Below, piece by piece: positions 33,050 to 42,186 of a DNA stretch of 64,000 bases (position 1 is its first letter; the number at the start of each line of letters is the position of its first letter). The notes below the pieces were generated by a model. It saw nothing but the letters and a program-made list of their open reading frames with translations, did not search any database and had not been told where the DNA came from. A program made the translations under genes and the position numbers. This DNA comes from Halorussus amylolyticus (lineage in GTDB: Archaea; Halobacteriota; Halobacteria; Halobacteriales; Haladaptataceae), in NCBI RefSeq assembly GCF_004143485.2, contig NZ_ML974135.1, positions 68,276-132,275 of the forward strand, read 5' to 3'.

Positions 33050-33229
33050 CCCTTTGGCTCGTTTCGTGGTGCGTTCTACGAAACGCTCGCTTGAATCCGG
33101 AAGCGGTGCGGTAAGGACACCGTCGAGAGGGGGTGACGCGGCCGCGACGGGAATAGCCACTAGATAACAAAGTTGGCCGCGAGCAACCGTCAGACGAGAG
33201 CGAGTCCGGTTCGAAGGGGAGTCGTCACT

Positions 33230-34858
33230 ATGTCCGAACAGAACGTCACGGGGAAGGCGACGGTCCGCAAACAGGGGTTCAAGCGCGAGCTACTCTGGCT
33301 CGCGCCCGCGCTCCTGGCGGCGGTGTGTCTGCTCTACGTCTACTGGGAGTCACATCCCTACCCCTCGTTCGGCGCGGGCCTGTACATGCTCATCTCCGAG
33401 CGCATCGTCGCGAACGGGTACGCCCTGCCCGAGACGATTCCGTTCTACACCGAGGGCGGCGTCCCGTTCGCGTACCCGCCGCTGATGTTCTACGTCGTCG
33501 CGGTGATTCGGGACGTGACCGGACTCGACCCCATCACCATCAGCCGATTCCTGCCGGGTCTCGTCAGCGTGGCGTACCTCGTCCCGCTCTACCTGCTGGC
33601 CCGCGACCTGCTGAAGTCCCGCCCGCAGGCCGCGCTGGCGTGTCTCGTCGTCGCGGTCAGTCCGCCCGTGCTTCGGTGGCACATCTCGGCGGGCGGTGTC
33701 GTCCGCGCTCCGGCGTTCCTCTTTTCGCTCGCGGGCATCTACGCCGGGCTTCGACTCTACCGCGACCGCGACCTCCGGTGGGTCCTCCCCTCGCTCGGAC
33801 TGTTCGCGCTGACGGTGCTGACCCACCCCGTCTACACGGTCTTCTTCGCGCTGTCGTACGTCTTCATGTATCTCAAGTTCGACCGGACGGTCTGGGGACT
33901 CAAACACGGGATGGTCGTCGGCTTCGGCGGCATCGCGCTCGCGTCGCCGTGGTGGACGCAGGTGATGGCCCACCACGGCGTGGACGTGTTTACGGGAGCG
34001 GCGGGCACCCACGGCGGACTCGGCGGCGGTCTCCCGTCGGCGTCGGACGCGCTCGGGCTTCGCACGTCGATAGTCGAATCGGTGTGGCAGGTCGTGCCGC
34101 TCGCGGGCGTGGCGTACCTCCTCAAAGAGCGGCGGTTCTTCCTCCCGATGTGGTTCGCCGCGGTCGTCGTCGTCCTCGGTAAACCGAGGTTTTCCGTGTT
34201 CGTCGGCGCGCTCGTCGCCGCAGTCTTCCTGTTCGAGGGCGTCGGCGAGTGGCTCAGAGACGAGTCGAACGCTGGCACGCGTCGCCGGGGCGTCGTGACG
34301 GTCGCGCTCGTGCTCCTCGCCATCGCGGGCCTCTCGGCTGGCGCGATGTACGCCTCGGGCGACGTGAACGCACACGGGGGAAGCCCGTCGCTCCCGCAGT
34401 TCATCGACCGTCACGACGACGACGCGATGACGTGGACCGCCGAGAACACCGCCGCCGACGCCACCTTCGTCGTGCAGGGCGACGCCGCCGAGTGGTTCCC
34501 CGAACGGACTCGCAGGACGATGCTGGTCGGGCCGTGGGGCGTCGAATGGGAGGGGACCGAGGAGTACGCCCACCAGCTCGACCTGTATCGGGACATGTCG
34601 GCGTGCAACAGCGCCCAGTGCATGACGACCACCCTCTCGAACGCGAACGTCGAACCCGACTACGTCTACCTCCCGAAGGGCCGATTCACCGTCCGCGGGA
34701 TGGAGTACCAGCGCACGAGCAAGCTCGCGATGTCGATGCACCTCTCGCCGCGGTACGAGACAGTCTACGAGAACGACGGCGTCATCATCTTCGAAACGAT
34801 GGGCGAAGGCGACGGTGGCGGCGCGGATTCAGCGGGTGACGACGGCGACTCGACGTGA
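33230..34858 (+). CDS. Polytopic membrane protein, GT-C glycosyltransferase-like
   Basis: 542 residues with about ten to eleven transmembrane helices in the first 400 and an extracytoplasmic C-terminal domain. An early luminal loop (WESHPYPSFGAGLYMLISER) with acidic and aromatic residues, then PFAYPPLMFYVVAVIRD, resembles GT-C enzymes of the PMT/DUF2029 kind, which use lipid-linked sugars. No signature is exact, so the activity is predicted only. The C-terminal domain has TAENTAADATFVVQGDAAEW and SACNSAQCMTT with two cysteines. Start is the ATG at 33230. Convergent with cetZ, whose stop is 15 bases beyond. Confidence 0.65.
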   Translation: MSEQNVTGKATVRKQGFKRELLWLAPALLAAVCLLYVYWESHPYPSFGAGLYMLISERIVANGYALPETIPFYTEGGVPFAYPPLMFYVVAVIRDVTGLDPITISRFLPGLVSVAYLVPLYLLARDLLKSRPQAALACLVVAVSPPVLRWHISAGGVVRAPAFLFSLAGIYAGLRLYRDRDLRWVLPSLGLFALTVLTHPVYTVFFALSYVFMYLKFDRTVWGLKHGMVVGFGGIALASPWWTQVMAHHGVDVFTGAAGTHGGLGGGLPSASDALGLRTSIVESVWQVVPLAGVAYLLKERRFFLPMWFAAVVVVLGKPRFSVFVGALVAAVFLFEGVGEWLRDESNAGTRRRGVVTVALVLLAIAGLSAGAMYASGDVNAHGGSPSLPQFIDRHDDDAMTWTAENTAADATFVVQGDAAEWFPERTRRTMLVGPWGVEWEGTEEYAHQLDLYRDMSACNSAQCMTTTLSNANVEPDYVYLPKGRFTVRGMEYQRTSKLAMSMHLSPRYETVYENDGVIIFETMGEGDGGGADSAGDDGDST

Positions 34859-34873
34859 TAAAGGAATCCGAAC

Positions 34874-36034
34874 TCAGAACAGCGGGTCCAACTCACCGTC
34901 GTCGTCCTCGATGAGGTCGGTGGTCTGGCGCTCGCTCTCGGACTGAATCTCGTTGATGTTGTCCTGCGTTTCGACCGCCACCTGCTGGAGTTCCTCGACC
35001 CGGGGCACCTCCGAGACGCCCGACAGGAGGACGACGCTCGCCACCCGGGGTTCGTCCACCGGGTAGTCGCCGCCCCGGACCTCCATCGACTCGGTCTGGT
35101 GTTCGAGCCACTTGCGGCCCTTCTCGATGCCCTTCCGGTTCAGGTATCGGGAGGGACCACTTGCCACGAGTAGCGACCGGTCGGCGCTCTCGATGTCGCA
35201 GGGAAGCGTGAGCCTACCGAGCGCCGCCTTCCGGACGAGGCTGGTGAGCCGATTCGTGGCGTGGGTCGGGTCCACGCCGTTCTCGCTCGTGAACCGTGAG
35301 AGCAGGCCGGTCTGATTCTCGACCTCCTCGGCGGCGTAGCCGATGGTCGAGACCCCGCCGGTGGCGAGCGTGTTGATGATTTCGCTCGAATCAACCACGC
35401 TCTCGCCCACCGCGTCACCGCCCGCGACTTCGCCCGCGCCGAACAGGATGCCGAACCGCCGGACGATTTCCTCGTTGATTCGGTCGTAGCCCCCGCCCAT
35501 GCTCTCGCCCGACTGCCGCCACGCGTCGTTGTCGAACACCATCAAATTGTCCACCTCGCGGGTGAACGTCTGGAAGGAGCGGGCGGCGTTGAGGGTGTAG
35601 ATACCGCCCTCGTCGCGGCCCGGAAGGATGCCGAGACCGTACACCGGTTCGGTGTAGATTCGCTTGAGGTACTTCGCGAGGACGGGCGCGCCGCCGCTCC
35701 CGGTCCCGCCGCCCATTCCGGCGACGATGAGGAACGCGTCGATGTCGTGGACCGGAACGTTGTCGATGGCTCCCTGCACCTCGTCGATGTCCTCCTCGGC
35801 CAACTCCGCGCCGAGTTCGTTGTCCGCGCCCACGCCGTGGCCCTTGACCCGCGACTGGCCGATGAGGACCTGATTCTCGGGCGGGACGTACTCCAAGCCC
35901 GCGAGGTCGGCCTTCGCGGTGTTGACCGCGACGGCCGACCGGACCGCTTGGCTCCCGGTGCGCTGGTCGTACTCGATGAATTTATCGACGATTTTCCCGC
36001 CCGCCTGCCCGAAGCCTATCATCGCGAGTTTCAC
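34874..36034 (-). CDS. cetZ: CetZ-family tubulin-like GTPase
   Basis: 386 residues with a GTG start at 36034 giving the canonical VKLAMIGFGQAGGKIVDKF N-terminus. The tubulin signature reads GGGTGSG at 108-114, the CetZ version of the FtsZ GGGTGTG motif, followed by GLGILPGRDEGGIYTLNA and NDAWRQSGESMGGGYDRIN. CetZ proteins polymerise with GTP at the cell envelope and control rod formation and motility in haloarchaea; they are distinct from division FtsZ. The C-terminus is a short acidic tail (IEDDDGELDPLF). An ATG-initiated upstream extension has unlike composition. The 238 bases upstream hold no gene. Confidence 0.92.
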   Translation of the reverse strand: MKLAMIGFGQAGGKIVDKFIEYDQRTGSQAVRSAVAVNTAKADLAGLEYVPPENQVLIGQSRVKGHGVGADNELGAELAEEDIDEVQGAIDNVPVHDIDAFLIVAGMGGGTGSGGAPVLAKYLKRIYTEPVYGLGILPGRDEGGIYTLNAARSFQTFTREVDNLMVFDNDAWRQSGESMGGGYDRINEEIVRRFGILFGAGEVAGGDAVGESVVDSSEIINTLATGGVSTIGYAAEEVENQTGLLSRFTSENGVDPTHATNRLTSLVRKAALGRLTLPCDIESADRSLLVASGPSRYLNRKGIEKGRKWLEHQTESMEVRGGDYPVDEPRVASVVLLSGVSEVPRVEELQQVAVETQDNINEIQSESERQTTDLIEDDDGELDPLF

Positions 36035-36272
36035 GACGGACACCCCCTCGTCGCGGTCGGTCGGTTCGTCGGCCCGAATCGGTGCCCGTCGAGCGCTCGG
36101 TCGGCACCCGTCGCCGCTACGTCTCCCCCGTACTGTCTGCTGTACATTCGATAGCCCCCGACGCACGGCACCACGGGAACCGGTATAAATCCTCAGCACG
36201 GTTTTGTTTTGCGGGCGATACGCGGTCGGCGTCAGGCGGTGCGTAATACGGCGGTCGATGTACGGCCTCGCG

Positions 36273-37262
36273 CTACTCGTGGCGAATCTGGTCCGCTTTG
36301 GTCTGGTACTGGCGTCCCCGCACGGTCAGTCCGTGTGCTTCGTGGAGGTTTCGGAGGCGAAGATACGTCCAGACCGCGGCGTCGGTCGGTGAAACGTCCC
36401 ATCCGTCCAAGTCGGTTCTCTCCTCGTACGCGACGGTCGTTCCGAATTCGGTGTCCGAGTCGATTCGCGCCTCCGATAGGTCGGCCCGGTACAGACGAGC
36501 GTTTCGAAGGTCCACGTTTCGGAGGTCAGTCTTGTCGAGCGAACCGTCTTCGAGGTTCGCGTCTCGAAGGTCCGCTTCGCGAAGGTCGGCGTCGTAGAGA
36601 TTCGCTCGTCGGAGGTCGGCGCGACGAAGCGTCGCACCACCGAGAGCGGCGTTGTGGAGTTCCACATCGACCAGCGACGCAGTTCGAAGGTCCGCGCGTT
36701 CGAAATCGGACCGAAACAAGTCCGCGCGCTCCAGGGTAGCACGGAGAAAGCGCGCATTCTCGGCCGCGGCGTGACTGAGGTCCGCGTTGTCGAGGTTCGC
36801 GTGTCGGAAGTTCGCGTTCCCGAGGTCTGTGTGGTAGAGGTCCGCATTCTCGAACCTCGCCTTTCGAAGGTCGGCGTTTCGAAAGTCGGCGTCGGTGAGG
36901 TCCGCGTCTGCGAAATTCGTCCCGCGGAGGTCCGCGTCCGAGAAATCGCCCCCGTGGAGGACACATCCCGCAAACGAGAGTCCGACGCTGGCCGGGACAC
37001 GGACACCCGAAAGTCGTATCCCGTCGAGACGCTCCGGGCCGTCTCGCCGAGCGTTCTGCAATGCGACGGCGGATTTCTCCGACCCTTCGGCGTGCCAGAT
37101 ACAGCGTCCGGTCCCGTTCCACTCGTTTCGCCAGCAGCAAACCGCCCGATTCCGTTCGTGCCAACGCTCGGATTCCATATCCCCGTAGAGACTCTCAGCT
37201 CTCGCGTCTTCGGGATGTACGACGTACCCACAGCGATTTTCGGGTACGTTCTCAGATAGCAT
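36273..37262 (-). CDS. Pentapeptide-repeat protein
   Basis: 329 residues. An N-terminal Cys/His/Trp-rich module (about 5-70; NRCGYVVHPEDARAES, AVCCWRNEWNGTGRCIWHAE) is followed by more than 25 A(D/N)LXX units from about 85 to 265, which build a right-handed quadrilateral beta-helix, and a helical tail (AVWTYLRLRNLHEAHGL). Related haloarchaeal proteins often continue into an ion-channel domain; here the frame ends without one, so it is either a short form or truncated. Repeats at DNA level (AGGTCCGC-type) follow the protein repeats. It lies 47 bases after the SelT-like gene and may share its transcript. Confidence 0.85.
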   Translation of the reverse strand: MLSENVPENRCGYVVHPEDARAESLYGDMESERWHERNRAVCCWRNEWNGTGRCIWHAEGSEKSAVALQNARRDGPERLDGIRLSGVRVPASVGLSFAGCVLHGGDFSDADLRGTNFADADLTDADFRNADLRKARFENADLYHTDLGNANFRHANLDNADLSHAAAENARFLRATLERADLFRSDFERADLRTASLVDVELHNAALGGATLRRADLRRANLYDADLREADLRDANLEDGSLDKTDLRNVDLRNARLYRADLSEARIDSDTEFGTTVAYEERTDLDGWDVSPTDAAVWTYLRLRNLHEAHGLTVRGRQYQTKADQIRHE

Positions 37263-37309
37263 ACTGGCAGTTCGAGAGCGAGTCGTAATCAATCCGGGCG
37301 TTCGATAAA

Positions 37310-37546
37310 TTACGCCGACGCCGCCTCGCCCACCGACGCCACGATGGCGTCCACGTCGAACTCGTCTTCGTCCTTGTCGAACACCTGCTCGCCGTCGGCC
37401 CGAACTTCGAAGACGCCGCTATCGCCGGTCACGAGCGCGACCGAATCCAACTGTTCGCCGTACTCGCTGAGAAGGGCGTGCTGGACGTCCTGTGCCCGGT
37501 CGAGCATGCCGCAGGGAACGCAGTATTCGATTTCGATTGTGGTCAT
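37310..37546 (-). CDS. SelT/SelW/Rdx-family thioredoxin-like protein
   Basis: 78 residues, complete for the family. A CxxC pair (Cys9, Cys12) in IEYCVPCGMLDRAQDV corresponds to the CxxC/U redox centre of SelW and Rdx proteins; the C-terminal GVFEVRADGEQVFDKDEDEF is the conserved strand and loop. It is likely a small cytoplasmic thiol oxidoreductase; the partner is unknown. The structured RNA element A begins 129 bases upstream of its start. Confidence 0.85.
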   Translation of the reverse strand: MTTIEIEYCVPCGMLDRAQDVQHALLSEYGEQLDSVALVTGDSGVFEVRADGEQVFDKDEDEFDVDAIVASVGEAASA

Positions 37547-37674
37547 GTACGTCCGGTGATACGTGACGGCGGTACTTAAAAGACGGTTCCGCGGAACGAG
37601 CGGGATTGGAGGCGGGCGCTCGGTAAATCAGCCGCCGGGAATCGACCGGTGAATCAAACACCACGGGCGGGACT

Positions 37675-37796
37675 GAAAGGGGCCGCCCGGTCGCGGGCCG
37701 TAGGCCCGTGGTCGCTTGCGCGGCCACTATCTGGACCGGGCGGTGTTGAGAGGTCCAGATATGTCGCGCAACGACCGCGACCGGGCGGGGGCTTTC
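37675..37796. ncRNA. Structured RNA element A (one of two homologous copies)
   Basis: 122 bases, intergenic, orientation unknown. Fold (plus strand): outer stem P1, GAAAG (37675-37679) with CTTTC (37792-37796) and, after a 3x3 GGG/GGG internal loop, CCGCCCGGTCGCG (37683-37695) with 37776-37788; a small hairpin GGGCC/GGCCC (37695-37707); P2, GGTCG (37710-37714) and TTGCGCG (37716-37722) with 37765-37776, leaving one bulged C; P3, ATCTGGACC (37729-37737) with 37752-37760; and a 14-base loop containing GCGGTG and TTG. A junction base is shared between stems at 37695 and 37776. The copy at 56466 has the same fold with compensatory changes in P2 and P3. Confidence 0.75.
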
Positions 37797-37844
37797 GAGA
37801 AATTCCCAGTTGCGTAACCCTCTCAGTTATCCGTACTGTCGCAG

Positions 37845-38390
37845 TCAGAGACGCTCCGAGTTACTTTCTAAACGAAACGTATCCACAGTGTCACCGGTCC
37901 CCGTATCGCGCTCGGCCACGGTGTCGAGCACGTCGCGCGCCAACTGCTCGGCGGCGTCGAGGCTGACGTGTCTGTCCGAGCCTTCGAGGATGCCGATAGC
38001 CACCTGCGCGCCGCTCCCAAGCGCCACCGTCGCGTCGGTCACCACGCCGCCGTCGGCTCCGATACCCCGGACGCGGGCCACCTCGCGGTCATCGCGGGCC
38101 GCGACGATTGCCTCGACTCCTTGCTCTGCGGCGAGGTCCGAAGCGAGGTTGGCGAGTCGCGTGACGCTCATCGGGTCTCCTTGCCGGGTCTCGTGGTCGC
38201 TGACCTCGGATTCGAGACGGCGCTCGAACTCGTCCACGCCGCCCGAGTCGCCGACAGCGGCCGCGCCAACATCACCGAAGTCGAAGACGTGTCGCTTCGA
38301 CTGGCTCTTGACGGTGTCGCCCTCGGTTAGCTGTCGGTCGCCCGCGAGGACCGCGCCGCCGTCGGCTTCGATGCCGAGAATCGTTGCCAT
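37845..38390 (-). CDS. Proteasome-beta-like Ntn hydrolase
   Basis: 181 residues. It starts MATILGIEADGGAVLAGDRQ, the proteasome/HslV N-terminal pattern in which Thr3 aligns with the catalytic Thr1, Asp18 with Asp17 and Lys32 (VKSQSKRHVF) with Lys33; GAAAVGDSGGVDEFER and ALGSGAQVAIGILEG supply the usual SGG and GSG loops. No propeptide precedes the Thr, so only Met-Ala removal would expose it. Haloarchaea have separate psmA and psmB genes, so this is probably an accessory, proteasome-related paralogue rather than the core beta subunit. Monocistronic. Start at 38390. Confidence 0.8.
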   Translation of the reverse strand: MATILGIEADGGAVLAGDRQLTEGDTVKSQSKRHVFDFGDVGAAAVGDSGGVDEFERRLESEVSDHETRQGDPMSVTRLANLASDLAAEQGVEAIVAARDDREVARVRGIGADGGVVTDATVALGSGAQVAIGILEGSDRHVSLDAAEQLARDVLDTVAERDTGTGDTVDTFRLESNSERL

Positions 38391-38774
38391 GTGCGGTGGG
38401 ACGGCGGCGTCGGGCAAGTGCGTTGTTGCCGACTACGAATGAGAGTGGGATGAAGTGAAATTGGGAGTGACAGTGTCTGATTTCTCGGAGCAATATCTTC
38501 GGGTGTTTTTACTATCGAGCGTCCTGCTCGCACGTCACAAATGAGACCGCACCGCAACCGCGACAGCCACACGCCTCCCCAACCGACTCCCTTCGCTCCT
38601 TTCAGTCGCTCCGGTCCTCCCTCGCGCGCTTTGGGCGTGACCCAAACCGCGGGTCACGCCAGCGCGCGCCGTGAGGTCGGTGAAGATTCGCGCTAACTGA
38701 GGTTCGCTTGCCGACCCGAAACTCCCCAAGGCCGATGAGTGCGCTTTTGGCTCCCCGATGCCAATCTCCGAGTA
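38391..38774. other. Intergenic region with a compound inverted repeat
   Basis: 384 bases between the divergent Ntn-hydrolase and beta-propeller genes. It contains an inverted repeat: GCGCGC (38624-38629) and GGCGTGACCC (38634-38643) pair with 38662-38667 and 38651-38660. A C/T-rich stretch precedes it (CTTCGCTCC, TCAGTCGCTCC). Such pyrimidine-rich, palindrome-bearing spacers are, as I recall, frequent in haloarchaeal genomes. No gene is supported here. Confidence 0.55.
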
Positions 38775-40007
38775 ATGCGAACCCGGACCCTGCTCGCGCT
38801 CGTCGCCGTCGTTCTCGCGCTCGGCAGCGTCGTCACCTACGGCGTGGTGTTCGCCGACTCCGGCGGCGACCTCACCGAACAGTGGGCGAGCGACACCGCC
38901 CGCGAGATGACCGGGAACCACCACGCGCCCGCGGTCGCGGAAATCGACGGCGAGACGTGGGTGTACGCGCCGGTCAGCGGCGCGGGCGGCACCGACGAGT
39001 GCGGACTCGTCGCGCTCTCGGGCGCGGACGGCGCGACCCAGTGGACCTACCCCATCCCGCCCGAGAACTGCACGACCCACGCCGTCGCGGACCCCGCAGT
39101 CGCCGACTTCGACGCCGACGACACTCCCGAGGTGTTGGCGGCGACGACCGAAAACGTCGTCGCGGCGGCTCACCCGACCACCGGCGAGTCGGAACTCCGC
39201 CACGAACTCAGCTCCTACGGCTACACCAAGCCAATCGTCGCGGACTTCGCACCTGGCGAGGGGACCGAAATTATCGTCGCCGACGTTCGGGGCGAACTAT
39301 TCGTCGTCCACGAGAACGGGACGAACGCGTGGTCGCGCGAACTCGGCACGACGTGGGCGAACCCCCGACTCGCCGACTTCGACGGCGACGACACCGACGA
39401 ACTGGTCGTCGGCTCCGCACCCGCCGAGGGCGGCGCGGTCACGGTCCTCGAACCGGACGGCACGACGCTCTGGGAACGAACCCCCGAGACCGCAGTCGGC
39501 TGGCTCGGAGTCGGCGAAGTCGATGGCGAACCCCGAGTCGTCGCGGCGACCACGCGCGGCGAAGTCGTCGCCTACGAAGCCGACGGCACCCGGGCGTGGA
39601 GCCGCGAACTCGGCGACAAGGCCGCAGTCCACGCCGTCGGCGACGGGGACGCCGACGGCGACGACGAGGTCTACGCGGTCGCCAAGGACGGGCAACTCCG
39701 GGCCATCGACGCAGCGACCGGCGACGTCGAGTGGACGACCCGCCTCACGAACGACGACGTGAACATGATGCCCCCGCCCGAACTCGGCGACGTGGACGGC
39801 GACGGCGACCCCGAACTGGTCGCGCCGGGCAACGACGGCACCGTCTCGGTCGTCGCGCCCGACTCGGGCGACGTGCTGGCGACCTACGAGCGCGACGTGC
39901 CCGTCTACAAGTACCCGGTCCTCGCCGACTTGGACGGCGACGGCGACGACGAGGCGCTCGTGATGTACGGCGACGGCAGGGTCGTGGCGCTCGACTACTC
40001 GGCGTGA
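38775..40007 (+). CDS. Secreted FG-GAP/PQQ-type beta-propeller protein
   Basis: 410 residues. An N-terminal hydrophobic signal or anchor (LLALVAVVLALGSVVTYGVVF) is followed by about seven blades, with calcium-type DxDxD loops in VADFDADDTPEVLA, LADFDGDDTDELVV, DVDGDGDPELVA and DLDGDGDDEALV. Such extracellular propellers bind protein or glycan partners; no enzymatic residues are recognisable. First of three consecutive genes for secreted propellers on this strand, followed by a Tat lipoprotein 97 bases on. The ATG at 38775 places the signal sequence at the N-terminus; upstream in-frame codons do not add to it. Confidence 0.82.
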   Translation: MRTRTLLALVAVVLALGSVVTYGVVFADSGGDLTEQWASDTAREMTGNHHAPAVAEIDGETWVYAPVSGAGGTDECGLVALSGADGATQWTYPIPPENCTTHAVADPAVADFDADDTPEVLAATTENVVAAAHPTTGESELRHELSSYGYTKPIVADFAPGEGTEIIVADVRGELFVVHENGTNAWSRELGTTWANPRLADFDGDDTDELVVGSAPAEGGAVTVLEPDGTTLWERTPETAVGWLGVGEVDGEPRVVAATTRGEVVAYEADGTRAWSRELGDKAAVHAVGDGDADGDDEVYAVAKDGQLRAIDAATGDVEWTTRLTNDDVNMMPPPELGDVDGDGDPELVAPGNDGTVSVVAPDSGDVLATYERDVPVYKYPVLADLDGDGDDEALVMYGDGRVVALDYSA

Positions 40008-40074
40008 GGTGTTCGTGGCAGGGTCGAATCCACGGGAAATCCGGTCGACAGGCAAATACACACGGCAACGATAC

Positions 40075-40083
40075 GTTTTTTAA
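40075..40083 (+). promoter_or_regulatory. TATA-like box before the PQQ-propeller lipoprotein gene
   Basis: TTTTTTAAC is centred about 26 bases before the ATG at 40105, suggesting the lipoprotein gene has its own leaderless promoter in addition to any read-through. Confidence 0.5.
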
Positions 40084-40104
40084 CGGTGCCTAAATTGATT
40101 ACGT

Positions 40105-42108
40105 ATGGACTGGTTTTCGAGACGGAAGGCCCTAGCGGCGCTCGGGACGGGAATCTCGGCGCTCGCCGGCTGTTCCTCCGTCGGCATCTCGAACCCCTTC
40201 ACGGGGTCGGTCGAAGTCCAGCGTATCGAGGTCGAACCGGCACACGACGACCAATCCGAACTGATAGCCCGTACCGAGTCCGACATCGTGCTGACGTTGG
40301 CCAACCCCGGCGGCAAGGAGGCGGAGGGAGACGTGACCGTCTCGGTCGACGGCGAGGAGGTCGAGACCTTCAGCGAAACGGTCGGCGACGGGCGAAACTA
40401 TCATTACGTCGAGTACACCTTCGAGGAGACCGGCGAGTACGTCGTGACCGCCGGTGACCGGGAGAAACGGGTCGAGATAACCGAAGAGGCCGACTTGCAG
40501 GTGAGGGGCGAGACGGGTGGCACGTTCGCCGCCTCGCCGGACGGAACCCGGGGAGTCGTCACCGTGTGGGTGTCGGTTGCATCTGAGGCGGAGTTCCCGC
40601 TCTCGTACGAACCGACGGTCGAGATAGACGGCGAACCCGTCGAGGAGTTCTACTACGACGAGATGGTCGCCCAACGGAATGACGGGAAGTTCGAGGGCGA
40701 ACTCGAGACTCACGAGTTCACCAGACTCGTCGCCCACCGCGAAGTCGAGGTCGGCGACACGTACGAGGTCACGCTCGACGGCGAGTCCATCGGGACCGCC
40801 TCGACCGAGCGCGAACCGCTCGCCGCCCGCTACGGCGAGAGCGACCGGGGCGGCCCGTCGGTCCCGCGGGGCGTAATCGGCTCCGAACCCGAAATCGTCG
40901 AGCGCTTCCCGGTCGAGAAACCCGATGGCGTCGATGTGGACCTCGAGAAGATGGAGACGATGGCCGTCACCGAGGACCGGATATACATGCGGTTCCGGTG
41001 GGGGAATCAACAAGAGGCGCTGGCGGCGTACGACCGCTGGAGCGGCGAGGAGCACTGGCAGGAACTGGCCGCGGACCCTGCCGACCTCGTCGTCTTCGAC
41101 GACACGGAGTACCTGCTCGACGGCGGGACGCTGACCGCCCGGTCGATGGACGGAGACGAACGGTGGCAACGGACCGTCAGCGACGAACCGTACAAGGGCG
41201 CCGCCGCAATGATGGTCCCGACGGAGGACCGACTCTACGTCGGCGTGCCCGATGGCGTCGCGGTGTTCGACAGGGAGACCGGTGACCGCGAGCGCCTGCT
41301 AGCGGGTGCGTATCCCGTCCTCGCAGGCGACAGCGTGTACACGTGGGACGGGGGGACGGCCCGCCGATACGAGCCCGGTAGCGACGAACCGGCGTGGACG
41401 GCCGACCTCGACCGGAAATCGACCGAAGAGGAAGTCGAGATCGGACACCCCCACAGCTTCACGAACCACGGTATAGCGACCGAAGACGCGCTGGTTCTCG
41501 TGAGCCACGTTCGCGACTACGAGGACACGCGGTTCCTGCTCCACTGTTTCGACGGCGAGAGCGGCGAGGAGCGCTGGACGAAGACGCTCGGCGGGACAAT
41601 CCACGAAGACGAGTACGACAAGAATAGAGTCGTTCCGGGCGACGCGATCACCGCAGAGGGGAGCGATTATGGCACGTACATCCTGCCCGAGGTCACGCAA
41701 CCTATCCTCGTCGAACCGGCCGCTGGGCTGGACGAGCAAGTCGTGTACGTCGGATCGACCGCCGGGTGCCGTGGGTACGGACTCGACTCGGGCGAGGAGA
41801 TACCACATGCGTACGAGAACCACGGAACGAGCCCCACCCTCGCCCGCCCAGATCTCGGATACTTCGGGTCGCGCGAGGGCCTCTACGTGGTCCCGCCCGG
41901 CGTTAGAGGCGGGTCGGGAACGGGCAACCTAGACGCCGTCGACGGACCGGCGGTCGAACTGCCCGAGGAGATGAAGTGGGAGAGCCACCAGATCACCAGT
42001 CAGTTCGGGTACGATTGCCTGTATCTGCCCGCGAACGGGTACGTCAACGTCATCAGCGGGACCGTCCCCGAGCGAGCATCGACCGCCGGAGAAAACGATG
42101 AGGAGTGA
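40105..42108 (+). CDS. Tat lipoprotein with a PQQ-like beta-propeller
   Basis: 667 residues. A twin-arginine lipobox (SRRKALAALGTGISALAGCS, lipidated Cys at 23) indicates export by Tat and membrane anchoring outside the cell. Residues about 35-225 look like two CARDB-type beta-sandwich domains (VTLANPGGKEAEGDVTVSVDG, VTAGDREKRVEI). Residues about 265-660 form a PQQ-type propeller (LAAYDRWSGEEHWQEL, LTARSMDGDERWQRTV, FDGESGEERWTKTL). No cofactor-binding residues can be confirmed. It may cooperate with the flanking secreted propellers; that is inference from gene order only. Confidence 0.8.
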   Translation: MDWFSRRKALAALGTGISALAGCSSVGISNPFTGSVEVQRIEVEPAHDDQSELIARTESDIVLTLANPGGKEAEGDVTVSVDGEEVETFSETVGDGRNYHYVEYTFEETGEYVVTAGDREKRVEITEEADLQVRGETGGTFAASPDGTRGVVTVWVSVASEAEFPLSYEPTVEIDGEPVEEFYYDEMVAQRNDGKFEGELETHEFTRLVAHREVEVGDTYEVTLDGESIGTASTEREPLAARYGESDRGGPSVPRGVIGSEPEIVERFPVEKPDGVDVDLEKMETMAVTEDRIYMRFRWGNQQEALAAYDRWSGEEHWQELAADPADLVVFDDTEYLLDGGTLTARSMDGDERWQRTVSDEPYKGAAAMMVPTEDRLYVGVPDGVAVFDRETGDRERLLAGAYPVLAGDSVYTWDGGTARRYEPGSDEPAWTADLDRKSTEEEVEIGHPHSFTNHGIATEDALVLVSHVRDYEDTRFLLHCFDGESGEERWTKTLGGTIHEDEYDKNRVVPGDAITAEGSDYGTYILPEVTQPILVEPAAGLDEQVVYVGSTAGCRGYGLDSGEEIPHAYENHGTSPTLARPDLGYFGSREGLYVVPPGVRGGSGTGNLDAVDGPAVELPEEMKWESHQITSQFGYDCLYLPANGYVNVISGTVPERASTAGENDEE

Positions 42109-42186
42109 GATGACGGACGCTGGAACGGGGCGAAGACAGCAGGAACGCCCGACGAACGCAGACCGACACGAACGGGACTCTCAGTC

